From Nematostella vectensis (lineage: Eukaryota > Cnidaria > Anthozoa > Actiniaria > Edwardsiidae), in assembly GCF_932526225.1 (NCBI RefSeq), contig NC_064047.1, positions 13,836,460 through 13,900,459 on the forward strand: DNA of 64,000 nt. Reading direction: 5' to 3'. A model generated the notes under the pieces. That model saw only the letters and a program-made list of their open reading frames with translations. It was not told the DNA's origin and ran no database searches. Both the position numbers and the translations under genes were made by a program. Positions within the stretch are counted from its first letter, which is position 1; each line of letters opens with the position of its first letter. Positions 1 through 8,677 of this stretch are shown piece after piece.

Positions 1-123
1 GGGCTCGGAGGGACGATTCGCGTCTCCCAGGCCTAAGACGGGAGACGGTGCTGGGAGGCCCGGAGGGGCGATCCACGCCTCCCACCATTCCCTCTGAAAC
101 CCCCCAGTCCCCCCTGCACCCCA
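1..123. repeat. GC-rich segment resembling the end of the virus-like elements
   Basis: This stretch is rich in G and C runs and finishes with a cccccagtcccccc-type motif just before the MULE homology begins. The same style of sequence (a tcggaggg-type block, then a cagtcccccc tail) closes the virus-like regions near 12030-12115 and 20225-20300. The similarity is partial and no gene is visible. It may be a diverged copy of that terminal segment cut by the MULE, or simply GC-rich flank. Confidence 0.35.
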
Positions 124-297
124 TCAGGTATTCAGCTGAATATTTTTTACCCTTCATAATATTATAATACAAAATTGTTAGATCATTTTGAAGTTTGATA
201 GGTTTCCCACAGTCTGTAGTGTTTAGAACATTTGTGAAGTGAAATCTAGAGTTTGCTCTTGGTTCGCTCATACAAATTTTTAAATTTCACTTTGCAG

Positions 298-687
298 TTT
301 GTTCTACAACATCCCTCCATTAACTATGATGACCATGAGCTAGCATATTGTATGGTAGTTGTATTAAAAAGCTTATGTTATTTATTGTTTTAACAGTACT
401 GGAAGGACAAGGCACAAAGCATAAGAGAGGATCTTGACACAGGCATGGCAACGAAGAATAAGTGTGCTTCTTGTCAAACAGAATTTTCCAGAAGCAAAGA
501 TCTTAAGTATCATGAAAAAGGATGTCATCCATGCATTTGCAATGAATGCAATGAAACATTCGACCATGAAAACAAGTTAAAAAGACACATCAACAAAAAG
601 CATGCGGCAAGCTTGAAGTGTGGGGACTGCGGAAAGACTTTTGCAGAGAAAAGAAACCTCATTAGGCACAGCAAGTCCCATCAGTAG
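298..687 (+). CDS. C2H2 zinc-finger protein of the MULE, 3' exons
   Basis: Two exons are supported. The first (298-354) follows a tttcactttgcag acceptor and ends ATG|gtagtt. The second (397-687) follows ttgttttaacag and ends at a TAG. Both are in phase 0 and give a continuous frame. The second exon encodes three Cys2-His2 units with spacings such as CxxC and HxxxH, ending in a HSKSHQ tail, so it is a probable DNA-binding accessory protein of the transposon. The inverted copy at 17930-18319 keeps the same frame, exon sizes and splice sites, which argues for real coding. The 5' exon is not identified here; in the other copy a CAG|gtatt donor lies just beyond the shared boundary. The last exon alone could also be read from the ATG at 445. 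Confidence 0.6.
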
Positions 688-839
688 TCCTCTCTGTTGT
701 TTTCAGTTTTGAGTAAAAGGCAACAAGTGAGGACATGTTTTTAGACAATAACAGAGGAAGGGGTGCAAAAAATATTCTATAGAGAACAGAGAGGACTACT
801 GATGGGACTTGCTGTGCCTAATGAGGTTTCTTTTCTCTG
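644..839. repeat. 55-bp inverted repeat around the zinc-finger stop codon
   Basis: Positions 644-698, the end of the zinc-finger reading frame including its stop, recur almost perfectly as the reverse complement at 785-839, with an 86-base loop. The inverted MULE copy has only one arm, so this foldback is specific to copy 1. The outer arm starts next to the point where the other copy is deleted, so both rearrangements may share a fragile site. Confidence 0.75.
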
Positions 840-1178
840 TTCAACCACCTCTCTGAATCACCTTTGTATTGTAATTATAAAATGCGACCCTTGATTGTTT
901 GACTGTCAAGTAGCTTTTTTACAAACGAACTTGGTATTTTCAAATAATGATAATCTATCTTTTTATAGCACTTTAAATTTAACAATTTAATAGTGATTTA
1001 CAACTCTTGATAGGAAATAATAATGATAAATTTTTACAATATTTTAGGGGTTTGACTTATACACAGGGTTGACTTATACATAATCATATATGGCAATAAG
1101 AAACTATACAATAATTTAAAAAATAGTGTCAACTTTTTTTACTACATTTTTTCCTCTGCATATGCTTTGTTTTTGACA

Positions 1179-4100
1179 TCATTGTATGTGAGCCAGATTT
1201 CTTACTGCCTTGTGTGTTGGACTGTACCGTTTAGCCAGGTCATGGCCACGCTTGCGTTTTCTTGTAGGCCCTTGTAATGACTGCAGCTGTACTGGTCTAC
1301 CCTTAAGGGTGGCCTGCTGGCTTCCGTTACCATTTTTTCTTTTTCTGTTGGGTTGTACTGTAATTTTCTTCCCCTTTCCTGTTTTGTTAGTTTCAACAGA
1401 TCCAAAGTTGAAAAGGGCAGTTGTAAGTTTTGCGTGCATTGATGTTGGAGATGTCAAAGATGCAACTCTTTTCGAGAATTGCATGATACCTTTGGCTAAG
1501 TTTGCATCCCCTGTGTTTTTAAGCTTTTCTGTTATCAAATTGCAAGACTTCATAAGTGCATCTGCTGCTGTTTCAATAGAGGAATCTTCTGCATCACCAG
1601 TTACTGATGTGGTGTCAGGCATTGACACGTCTTGAATTGTTTCATCAAGATAGGACTGTGATGCATCCTGATCATCAGAATCCGAATCAGGTAGTACATT
1701 TACCCCAGGGTTACTGCTTTCTTGGGCACGCAAAGTGCTATAACATGAAAGAGGCAGTGATTCTCCTATGGCAATCCAAGCCAATTTCTGTCTCATTTCT
1801 GGCTGAGTCACTGGAACAAAATTGATACAATGGGCTTTATTTGCAGACCACAATACATACTGATGCTTGCAAGGGCTTCCATCTTCACTCTAACAAATAC
1901 TGGGAGGCTCAGTTGATTTATTTTTATTTAAAACAAGGAATTGTCTTCATTTGTATCCTTGTCCACAAAAGAAAAACAGAAAAACAGAAAAGAAAACAGA
2001 TTTGAACGTAGCAATTATTTATATCAGAAAGTCCCAAATTCAGACAATTCAGTGTTTATGTTTAAGGGGGTCTACTTGGGGGGAAGGGGAGGGAGGGGTA
2101 AAAGGTTCTAGGAATGTCGATGTGGGGACATAAAAGTTTTAAAGTGATTGAAGGGGGAAAAGAACATCTTGTAGGCCTTGAATCTAGAAATATTATCATT
2201 GGGAGTACAGTATACCAAAATATAATCTGGGATTAACCATCCCGTCATTGATTATAGGGGTTATTGGAGGGGGTGGGGTGGTCAACATGTTTTGGGGTTT
2301 CTACTGGGGGTCAACAGTTTTGATGTTGCAAAAGGGAGGGTTGTACAGGAAACAAAAACTCAAGTAGCGTGCCACAGAATGCCAACCCCCCACCCACCCA
2401 ACCAAACCATAAATAATGAACTCTCCCTAAATGGCACATGCACAAGCTGTGACAACAGTTAGTTTACCTTTCATTGTTCTATGATGAGCTCCTAACTTTA
2501 AACACATCGTTGTTGAACTTTTCTACAGTTGATAGATACAAGTCGCGTTCCCTTAAATCAGGAGTGCGAAAACCTGAGCTGCCATCCGTTCCTTTACCCA
2601 TAAAGCGCCGTCTGTAAAGACCATCAAAGCTGCCATCAGCTATGGAGAACAATTTGTCTTTATAGTGGTCCTCCAACTCAACTGTGAGCTTGCTGATAAG
2701 CCCGACAACGTTGTACTCCTTAACTCTCCTCAGAATTGTATCCTTCAGTACTAAAAACTGTGCCTCAGCAAAATTATTAGTGTGGTTGCCTCTTACTCGT
2801 AGTTCTGTACGAAAGCAAAGAGCAAAGGCCTCCTTCTCAATATACAGAGTTCCCAAATAGTCAACCAGATTTGGATAACATTTGCATTTGTCATCATTCA
2901 ACAGTTCAGAAAAGCAGTCCTCAAACAGTTCCTCTGTTTCTGCATACAAGCTCTTCTTAAAAAGACTAAGGATGTAGGGACGATCAACTTGATTGATACC
3001 ATGGCTGGTCTCATGTAGCCACCTCCAAACCTGCTGAAGCATGTGAAAAATGCATAGAAGAAGTTTACAGGATGGCCACACTGAGTTGAGAGCATTGCGT
3101 TCCTCTTTGCAATTGTCGGTTAGAATGACCTCAGGGCCAACTTTTGGTCCACGGCCATAAAAAGCATAGTCTGGCAAGCATGACTGTAGCATCTCAAAAC
3201 CCAGCTTCAATGATTATTTTCTTTCATCACTTGTAATAAGGATACCTAATGGCAGAGCTCCAGCAACATTGTGCGTGCACACAACAAACACTTTTAAGTT
3301 GTGATCTTCGGTATTTGAAGTGGCATCAATAAAAACTAGTTCAGCTGATTGCTGGACTTCTTTGTGCACACGTTTCATAAGTGGTGAGATAATTGTAATT
3401 ATCAGAGATGTATCATCACCTCCATAAATTTGGTGCATTGTGCTAGCTTCTGGGTTTGCTTTTCTGTATTCTTCTAATTTTTCAACCATTTTTGAAAACA
3501 TCAAGTGGCCTGTCCCGCCATATCTCTCCTTGCACATCTGGGTGTATATAAGATACCAAAAATCTCTCCTTCTTGGCATTAAAGATCGATTGGCCTTTTT
3601 CCCGTGGTAGTCAAGTTCACCCTTGCATGACTCTCTCAAGTCTTTCAGACACTGCTGTCTAGCAGTGGATGGGGTGCAGCCACTTTCAAAGAGCTTCATT
3701 ACTTTGTAAATAACTTCTGGTGAAACATCATGAAAATTCGAGGCTTCAAGAGTATCGACTGAATGATTGTGTTCCCAAGTAATCTCAATCGTGCAACAGC
3801 CATCACAAGCGATCTTGACAAACATTTGGAAAGGGCAGTTAGTGTATTTTACCCTTGCAGAAGGGTTCAGCAGTAACTTCTTCTGTGGGTCCTTGCTTGG
3901 GCTCCAGTTCCTGGTGTTGTGGTGGCACCTGTAATAGTTTTTCAGGGCACACCCTTTTGTTGGCTTTTTCTTGGTCTTGATTCGAACAGTAACGCTGTTA
4001 ATCGCTTCATATTCGTCCAGCCATCCATCTAGATTCTCGGTAGTTACCTCTTCTGTTTGGATAATCGCCTTGAACTTCTCCTCTACACCCGAAAGCTCTT

Positions 4101-4233
4101 TCACGTGATAAGTACAGTCTTCTGGGAGTGTTTCGATGAATCTATTTTCGCCAATAGAGTTACTTTAAAAAGGTTTGGATTGAGAATTTACTTCTACTAT
4201 CGCAGCTTTGATCAAGTCGTTCATGTCCGCCAT
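1179..4233 (-). pseudogene. MULE transposase, disabled by in-frame stops
   Basis: Reading leftwards from an ATG at 4233, one frame runs through 3214 and on to 2479, and a 3' exon covers about 1888-1179. The N-terminus has a zinc-chelating domain of the FAR1/WRKY-GCM1 kind (CALKNYYRCHHN, then CxF...C, then HNH). The transposase core shows FIDAT, LTDNC followed by a CIFHMLQQVW helix, and NNFAEA, which fit the D-D-E triad of MULEs. The 3' exon opens with GSPCKHQYVLW, the C-x-H half of a SWIM zinc finger, and ends in a basic tail with a likely nuclear signal. Defects: codon 23 is TAA where copy 2 has CAA, a TAA lies at 3214-3216, and a TAG at about 2479 precedes a good gtaaac donor. The exon with the first SWIM cysteines was not found. 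Plus-strand frames over this region are antisense shadows. Confidence 0.72.
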
Positions 4234-4369
4234 TTTGGAAATTTGTTTTTTCCGACGCGAGATGGACTATAGTTCAACGAGCAGACGAAACTCCGAGTAA
4301 ATATTAACTCGACGAACTCGCCACATGTTTTTTAAATGGCAACGACCGTTCTTAAAATGACAACGACCG

Positions 4370-4412
4370 TTCCAAATGGCAACGATGGTTTACAAAAGGG
4401 AAAATTGCGTCG
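4370..4412. repeat. MULE right-end motif, abutting virus-like genes
   Basis: The block aaatggcaacgatggtttac occurs here, inverted at 17260-17285, and again at 19150-19172. Here and at 17241 it is followed by a further shared 15-20 bases (aaagggaaaattgc). At 19172 it joins virus-like sequence directly. It probably marks the transposon terminus, and short imperfect tandem copies of the same motif lie just inside it. Confidence 0.6.
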
Positions 4413-4678
4413 TCAGCGCCCATCTTCGGTTCCCAAGCGTGGATGCCACTCTTCGGGGCCAAGACATAAACGCCAGTGTTTACCAGGAGATTCTCGATAG
4501 CGCGCCTGACAAAGAGGCGCCCGCCGTACTGGCGGGGCTGGTACAGAACATCCTGGACGAGGACATCCCCGACGATGTCAAACACAAGCTGCTTAAGCCG
4601 CTCGTACCGGAGAAAGTGTGGACGGAGAAAGTCGACCCTTTGCTGCCGGGACGGCAGCAAGAGGGCCCAGAGGGCTAA
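4376..4678 (+). CDS. Small conserved protein of the virus-like element
   Basis: The frame continues leftward into the MULE end, so its real start is unclear; the meaningful part begins near residue 35. The C-terminal 55 residues (KEAPAVLAGL, then DIPDDVKHKLLKPL, then PLLPGRQ) are nearly identical to the minus-strand frame at 19190-19400 of the second relic. The differences there are mostly synonymous or conservative (K/R, V/L, K/E), which suggests past coding selection. The protein is acidic and helical-looking with no recognised domain. The first residues come from repeat sequence and are probably not native, so this is likely the C-terminal part of a gene whose 5' end was lost. Confidence 0.45.
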   Translation: MATMVYKRENCVVSAHLRFPSVDATLRGQDINASVYQEILDSAPDKEAPAVLAGLVQNILDEDIPDDVKHKLLKPLVPEKVWTEKVDPLLPGRQQEGPEG

Positions 4679-4765
4679 GACCCCGAAGAATACTATTCTC
4701 TCTTTGTCGGCGGCGCCCATCTTCAGTGCCAAGACATAAGCGCCAGTGTTTACCAGGAGATACGA
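4424..4765. repeat. Direct repeat inside the element's left part
   Basis: A block of about 55-60 bases beginning cgcccatcttc and containing gccaagacataa, then cgccagtgtttaccaggaga, is present near 4424-4494 and again near 4710-4762. It brackets the small conserved gene. It may be a duplicated terminal segment, or the footprint of a local rearrangement in which the gene's start was copied. Confidence 0.6.
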
Positions 4766-4804
4766 GATCTTGGTGGAACAGGTGTCATTGCTCTAAAGCC
4801 GGTT

Positions 4805-5990
4805 GTGCGGGGGCCTGATATTAATTACGACGGCTCGGTGTGGTGGGTCTTGCACGAGCGAGAGTCTCTGCGGGCGAACGCAGTGCTTCCGCTGGTGCTC
4901 GAGATGGTAGACCCCGACTGGCGTTACAGGCTCTTTACGGTCGTTGGTAAGGCCCCCGCAGAGCCATTGGTGCCAATCACAGAGGAGGAAGGGCGATCGG
5001 AGCACAAGATCGGTGGGTCGTTAGTCAAAAGAGAGGGCCAAATCGCAGTAGGTGCCCTGGAAGGCATCGATTCGGGTATTTGGGAGAAAGGACGAGAGTA
5101 CCTCGTCTACGTGAGATACGAGCTTCGCCCTCTACCTGAGCAAAATGGTGAGCCTGGGCCAATGTTTAAGCGAGAGGGGAGTGACGCCTTTGCTAACTGC
5201 GTTGTGAGCTATGTTGCCGACTTCTTGAGGAATCGAGGCACCTCGCGCTCCCTTGGTCTAACCAAGACACGAGGCAGGATCCTCGAGCGATTCGACAAGA
5301 AGCTGGCCACTACGGGATGCACCAAAGAAGACCTCTTTGAGATGGAAAAGAAGCTCGGGATAAAGCTGGTAGCCGTGGACGCCCTGGGCAACGTCCTGTG
5401 GGACTCGGAGAAGTACGAGAGGGGGTACACACAAATCCGCATCCCTTGCCACAATAACCACGCCTGGGCGGAGCTTCCGACTGAACCACCTGCGATAGCG
5501 AGCGTCCACGGCCTAGACTTCGAGGCTGAGAGGGAGCTTCGTTCGTTATGCCAGGGGGATGCAGCGCCTCGCGCCACCAGTGCCGCCACAAAGACGCGCG
5601 AGGCGAAGGTGCGAGAGGTGCTTATTCGCTTTATAAACAGGGCGATCCCCAGAAGCACGAGGGTCTGGCTGTGTGGGCGTGTTATAGTCACGCACGAAGG
5701 CAAACTGTACCGGTCGGGTCAGGACGGGGCGGCTATCGACAGGGCGTTTACAGACGAGACTGGACATGATCCTCAATGGCTCCCTGATGATCACCCAGCC
5801 TACCAAGAGTACACCGAAGCTACGCACTCGATGGGCGGCGCAATAGGGTACCGCTTCAAGAAGTGGACCCAAAGAGAGAACATCAGGCCAACGCCTCTTA
5901 AATACAGGGACGTCTTGCGAGCGGCGCAGGTTGAGTCCAAAGTGTGGAATAGCAAGAAAAACTTAGAGGCGGATCTTCTGGTCCTCAAGG
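4805..5990 (+). CDS. Candidate replication protein fragment (N-terminal, PolB-like region)
   Basis: A frame of about 395 residues stays open to a stop at 6040, but the last 15-20 codons run across a junction with the oppositely oriented ATPase region. Features include KREGSDAFANCVVSY, a basic helix-rich centre, CHNNHAWAE, and a C-terminal stretch with RPTPLKYRDVLRAAQVE. A Cys/His-containing N-terminal region of this style precedes the exonuclease and polymerase domains in some protein-primed B-family polymerases of Polinton-like elements. That link is from memory and uncertain. No polymerase motif (such as DxxSLYP or DTD) is present. The downstream half is missing, apparently through a deletion near 5990-6080. 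The start at 4805 is the first codon of the open stretch. Confidence 0.4.
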
Positions 5991-6079
5991 TAACCTTCAA
6001 AGCGACAGCACCTGCAACGGCGGCAGTCATTTTTGCGTAGTTCATGGCGTTCGCGGAGGGGTCTTTGGTGAAGTCTTCG

Positions 6080-6412
6080 CGCAAGACCTTGTGCCCAACC
6101 CAGCCTCTTTACGTCTTTCGAGGCCGCACAGTCGTCGAGTATGATTAGCGTATTAGTGCCTTCGAATAGAGCGGAGACAAACCTCTGCAGTATGTCGATC
6201 TGACCCGCCTCAGGTGCGATGACAAACAGACGATTGTCGCCCTCGCCGAAGCCGTCGTATGTTTTGTTGTAGACAAAGGTAGGGCACACGAGTACTATGT
6301 AGTCAAACTTGCCCCGGAAAGGGCCGCGTAGCCGGTCCACTACGAATTGGGTCTTCCCGCATGACGTCGGCCCCACGATGAGAGCGTTAAATGGGACGTT
6401 TTTCGGGTCCAT
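6080..6412 (-). pseudogene. Packaging ATPase (A32/FtsK-like), truncated at its C-terminus
   Basis: The protein begins MDPKNVPFNALIVGPTSCGKT, a near-N-terminal Walker A typical of genome-packaging ATPases of the PRD1-adenovirus/NCLDV lineage. Then come a beta strand (FDYIVLVCPTF) and a Walker B strand (NTLIILDDCAAS). After Walker B the sequence stops resembling the family; the sensor/arginine part (usually LTQQ- or SxR-like) is absent, and the frame drifts to a stop at 5963. Only about 110 residues are credible, against roughly 200-250 normally. The gene starts 19 bases after the capsid gene stop on the same strand, as expected for a morphogenesis module. A second minus-strand frame near 6000-6084 (with SANAMNYAKMTAAV) may be a fragment of a different virion protein fused by the same deletion. 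Confidence 0.62.
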
Positions 6413-6431
6413 ACCGCTCCGGCTTATGTGC

Positions 6432-7596
6432 TCAGTATTGTATGGACTCTAGCTGTCCGTGCATAAGGTTCATTTGGGCGTCGGCCACCACAAACACGTG
6501 ACAGTTTACGGTACCCGTGCCGCTTGCCGTGCGTTTTATCTCGAGGTGCACACCGTCGCGGGTATTGACCAATCGGAGACCACCCCCATGGATAGCACTG
6601 TCGTACGTCGTTCGAAGGTCGATCCACAGAGCAAACTTGTTATCGCCATAGAACGACTCGGGGCCGATTGCCGGGGCGGCGGGCGCTCCGCTGTGCCCCC
6701 CCGGGGAGGGGCGGACGAACCGCCTTTTCGCCTCCCTCCAGAAATCCGTGGGGCGCAGCCCCTGGCTGAAGACCTTGTTTGGCATGCCGTCGATTGTAAC
6801 GCGGCAGGTTGACACTCTCGTTGATTACGCTGTCCGTCCCTTTGTTAATCGCGAAGGTCTTGTGAAGGTTCACTTGCTTGTAGAAGAACGTTGTGCCGTT
6901 TTGGTAGGCGACGGCTGCAGACCGGGCGAGGTTGTCGTCCCTCAGGCTTTCGTACTCCAGCTCTAGATTTTTGATGCCATAGGATAATTTGGTAGCATCG
7001 CTTCCGACTACTACCTGATCAACCGCTGCGAACGTGATTCCGAAGAGCAGCGCCTCGGAGAGCGCCCTTGGGTACAGCACGCCGTGGTCCGTCAGCAGAG
7101 AATGGTCTAGCGGCATGGTGTACCTCGCCCCGTGGGCGGCGTTCAGAGCGACCTCCTTGGCGTTACTGGTCGCTTTATCGCCAGCCTTGGAGCGAAGGTT
7201 GCGCATGTTTTCTGACTGTATGCCCTGCTCCAGGCGGTCCTCTCTCTCGACCTTGGACAGGTAAAGCTCCTCATACGTCTTGAAGATGTCGTAGTGGTTG
7301 GTGTCCTGGAGCGTTTCTCCTGCAAACGTGATTTTCAGGCGGCTCACGAGATTTCGGCCGACGTTGTTTACGACTGTATTATTCGCATGGCCTGAGACGG
7401 AGAGATCGAGACCGACCCTCAAGGAGCCAGGCACGAGCGTGACGCCTTCCGATAGCTTTGGGACCGCGACATATAGCGTCTCGCCTGGGGAGGCCGTCGA
7501 CGGGTTGAGAGTGACCCGGTGAACAGTTCTCTCGGCTTTTAACCCCAGAGGAATTATGGGTGTTCGTTGGGGGTCAAGTTTATCGTTGACTGACAT
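6432..7596 (-). pseudogene. Candidate double-jelly-roll major capsid protein, one frameshift
   Basis: The frame from 7596 is beta-rich with no signal or membrane segment: early strands (RVTLNPSTASPGETLYVAVP), then a block containing NNVGRNLVSRLKITFAGETL, followed by DTNHYDIFKTYEELYL. That block resembles capsid proteins of polinton-like and related DNA viruses. Near 6800-6815 the similarity moves to another frame, which continues to 6432 with further strand-like sequence (KFALWIDLRTTYD, HVFVVADAQ). Together these give about 385-390 codons, short for Polinton hexons but within the range for compact polinton-like viruses. The break fits a single-base change and could be decay or a consensus error. 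The ATPase follows directly, and a divergent gene pair starts upstream at 7695/7856. The capsid call rests on motif style and context. Confidence 0.58.
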
Positions 7597-7694
7597 CGTA
7601 TACGTGTATACACATAAAGAACGAAGCCGCGTGGCAATGGTGCGGACTGTTAGACATGTCTAACATAGCATAGCACGAGTTATGCGCACGCATC
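7597..7694. promoter_or_regulatory. Divergent intergenic segment of the virus-like element
   Basis: About 100 bases separate the capsid start (minus strand) from the small acidic gene (plus strand). The segment has tatacgtgtatacacataa-like AT-rich patches and an imperfect palindrome around gttagacatgtctaac. Its position implies a shared bidirectional promoter, but no promoter element is proven. Confidence 0.35.
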
Positions 7695-7859
7695 ATGGGT
7701 GATGTTGACGTTGACATTGACGATACCTTGCCGGGTGCGTCCGCCGATTGCGGGGCGGGGGACGACGAGACGACGCCCCTTATCCCGTTTGACCCCAACG
7801 ATGGTGAGTCGATCTCAATAACGAGCACGTCATCGCGTATGCATGCCTGTATAGTATGG
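7695..7859 (+). CDS. Small acidic protein upstream of the coiled-coil virion gene
   Basis: An ATG at 7695 opens about 55 codons that are strongly acidic (MGDVDVDIDDTLPGAS...) and contain TTPLIPFDP. The frame stays open to 8027, but from 7856 the coiled-coil gene in another frame has the better protein, so only the first part is credible. It could be a small virion or scaffold protein, or a 5' exon: a strong gtgagt donor-like site lies at 7804, and tgtatag lies just before the next ATG. No homologue is recognised. Confidence 0.35.
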
Positions 7860-8677
7860 CTACGCAAAGCGCAACGCAAACGACCGCCGGAACGGCAAGC
7901 GCTGAAACCTCGTTCATCACAGAGGGTGCAGCGACAAGACTCGGTCTCCAGTCCCTCAGGGAAGAATACCCAGACCTTAACGAGAATCTGCTACGGTTCC
8001 TGTCAGACCGGAGGGGAAAGACGCTAATACAGGTTCGCAACCCCAGAGGAGGGGGTCGGACTAAACCAAACCAGCTGTTCAATGAGGACGGGAGCGTTCG
8101 ACGGGACGTTGCAAAGCTGAAAGGCTTCAAGCTGGCGATGGGGTCCGTGGCAGAGATAGACGCGGTCATCCAGGAGAACACAGAACGAGTCCAAGAGCTG
8201 CAAGGGGTGGTAGCCACAGACAGGGAGACCATCGACGACCCTTACACGTCAGAGAGTAGCCGCCAAGAGGCCCGTGAGCGCAACGAGGAGAGGCTGTCCG
8301 AGATTGACGAACTAGAACGCGAAAACCGAGAGCTCGAGAACCAAAAGCCGCTAAGAGAGCGCATCAAAGCCATCTTCAAAAAGTACGGCTTCACCGTCAC
8401 CGCCATTGGGTTGGTCGTAGCGACGACGATCGCGGCCATTGTGACGTCGCTCGGCAAGTTGCTCTCCTCCGTGGCCAGAGGGGTCGGTAACGGGCTTAAG
8501 GCCATCGGAAAAAAGCTAGGCAAGCTTCTCCCTGGGCTAGTAGGCAGCATCGCGAACTTCGTGTTTAAGGCTGCAGGAGAAGCGGTGAAATTCCTCGTCG
8601 AAAATGCGTGGCTGCTCGTTCTAGCCGTAGCCGCGTTCTTGGTTCGTCGAATGCAAAGCAGTCATCGGAACAAGTAA
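7856..8677 (+). CDS. Coiled-coil protein with amphipathic and transmembrane C-terminus
   Basis: A 273-residue intact frame. Residues 20-100 form an N-terminal domain with SLREEYPDLNENLLRFL. Residues 100-170 are a charged coiled coil rich in E and R. Residues 175-250 hold a long glycine- and lysine-punctuated hydrophobic/amphipathic stretch (GLVVATTIAAIVTSLGKLL, then GLKAIGKKLGKLLPGLVG), followed by a membrane segment (NAWLLVLAVAAFLVRR) and a basic tail. This layout fits a membrane-lytic or internal membrane-associated virion protein, by analogy with adenovirus pVI/pX-like proteins; the function is inferred. Related C-terminal sequences recur in virus-like cassettes of aquatic invertebrates, from memory only. 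It is convergent with the next minus-strand gene, overlapping it by about 16 bases. Confidence 0.6.
   Translation: MATQSATQTTAGTASAETSFITEGAATRLGLQSLREEYPDLNENLLRFLSDRRGKTLIQVRNPRGGGRTKPNQLFNEDGSVRRDVAKLKGFKLAMGSVAEIDAVIQENTERVQELQGVVATDRETIDDPYTSESSRQEARERNEERLSEIDELERENRELENQKPLRERIKAIFKKYGFTVTAIGLVVATTIAAIVTSLGKLLSSVARGVGNGLKAIGKKLGKLLPGLVGSIANFVFKAAGEAVKFLVENAWLLVLAVAAFLVRRMQSSHRNK

Larger units (their letters stand above)
124..4412. mobile_element. MULE-type DNA transposon, copy 1
   Basis: The unit carries a minus-strand transposase with MULE-like catalytic motifs and a plus-strand C2H2 zinc-finger gene facing it. An inverted, internally deleted copy at 17241-18490 shares both outer boundaries: the left one at caggtattcagctga (about 123-137) and the right one at the block aaatggcaacgatggtttac plus about 20 bases (to about 4412). 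The right end is built of short near-repeats of the form aaatggcaacgaccgttc. The two shared boundaries define the element, although the left limit could be a shared truncation. No long terminal inverted repeat or target duplication was established by eye. Confidence 0.6.

Noticed and set aside
1210-1635. Plus-strand hydrophobic protein
   Set aside because: It is antisense to the transposase 3' exon, which has SWIM-like and basic-tail features.
5209-5872. Several minus-strand frames of 80-160 codons
   Set aside because: They are shadows of the GC-rich plus-strand replication-like frame; high GC reduces chance stops.
6780-6820. Programmed ribosomal frameshift in the capsid-like gene
   Set aside because: No slippery heptamer with a following stem was evident, and other genes of the element carry similar random one-base breaks.
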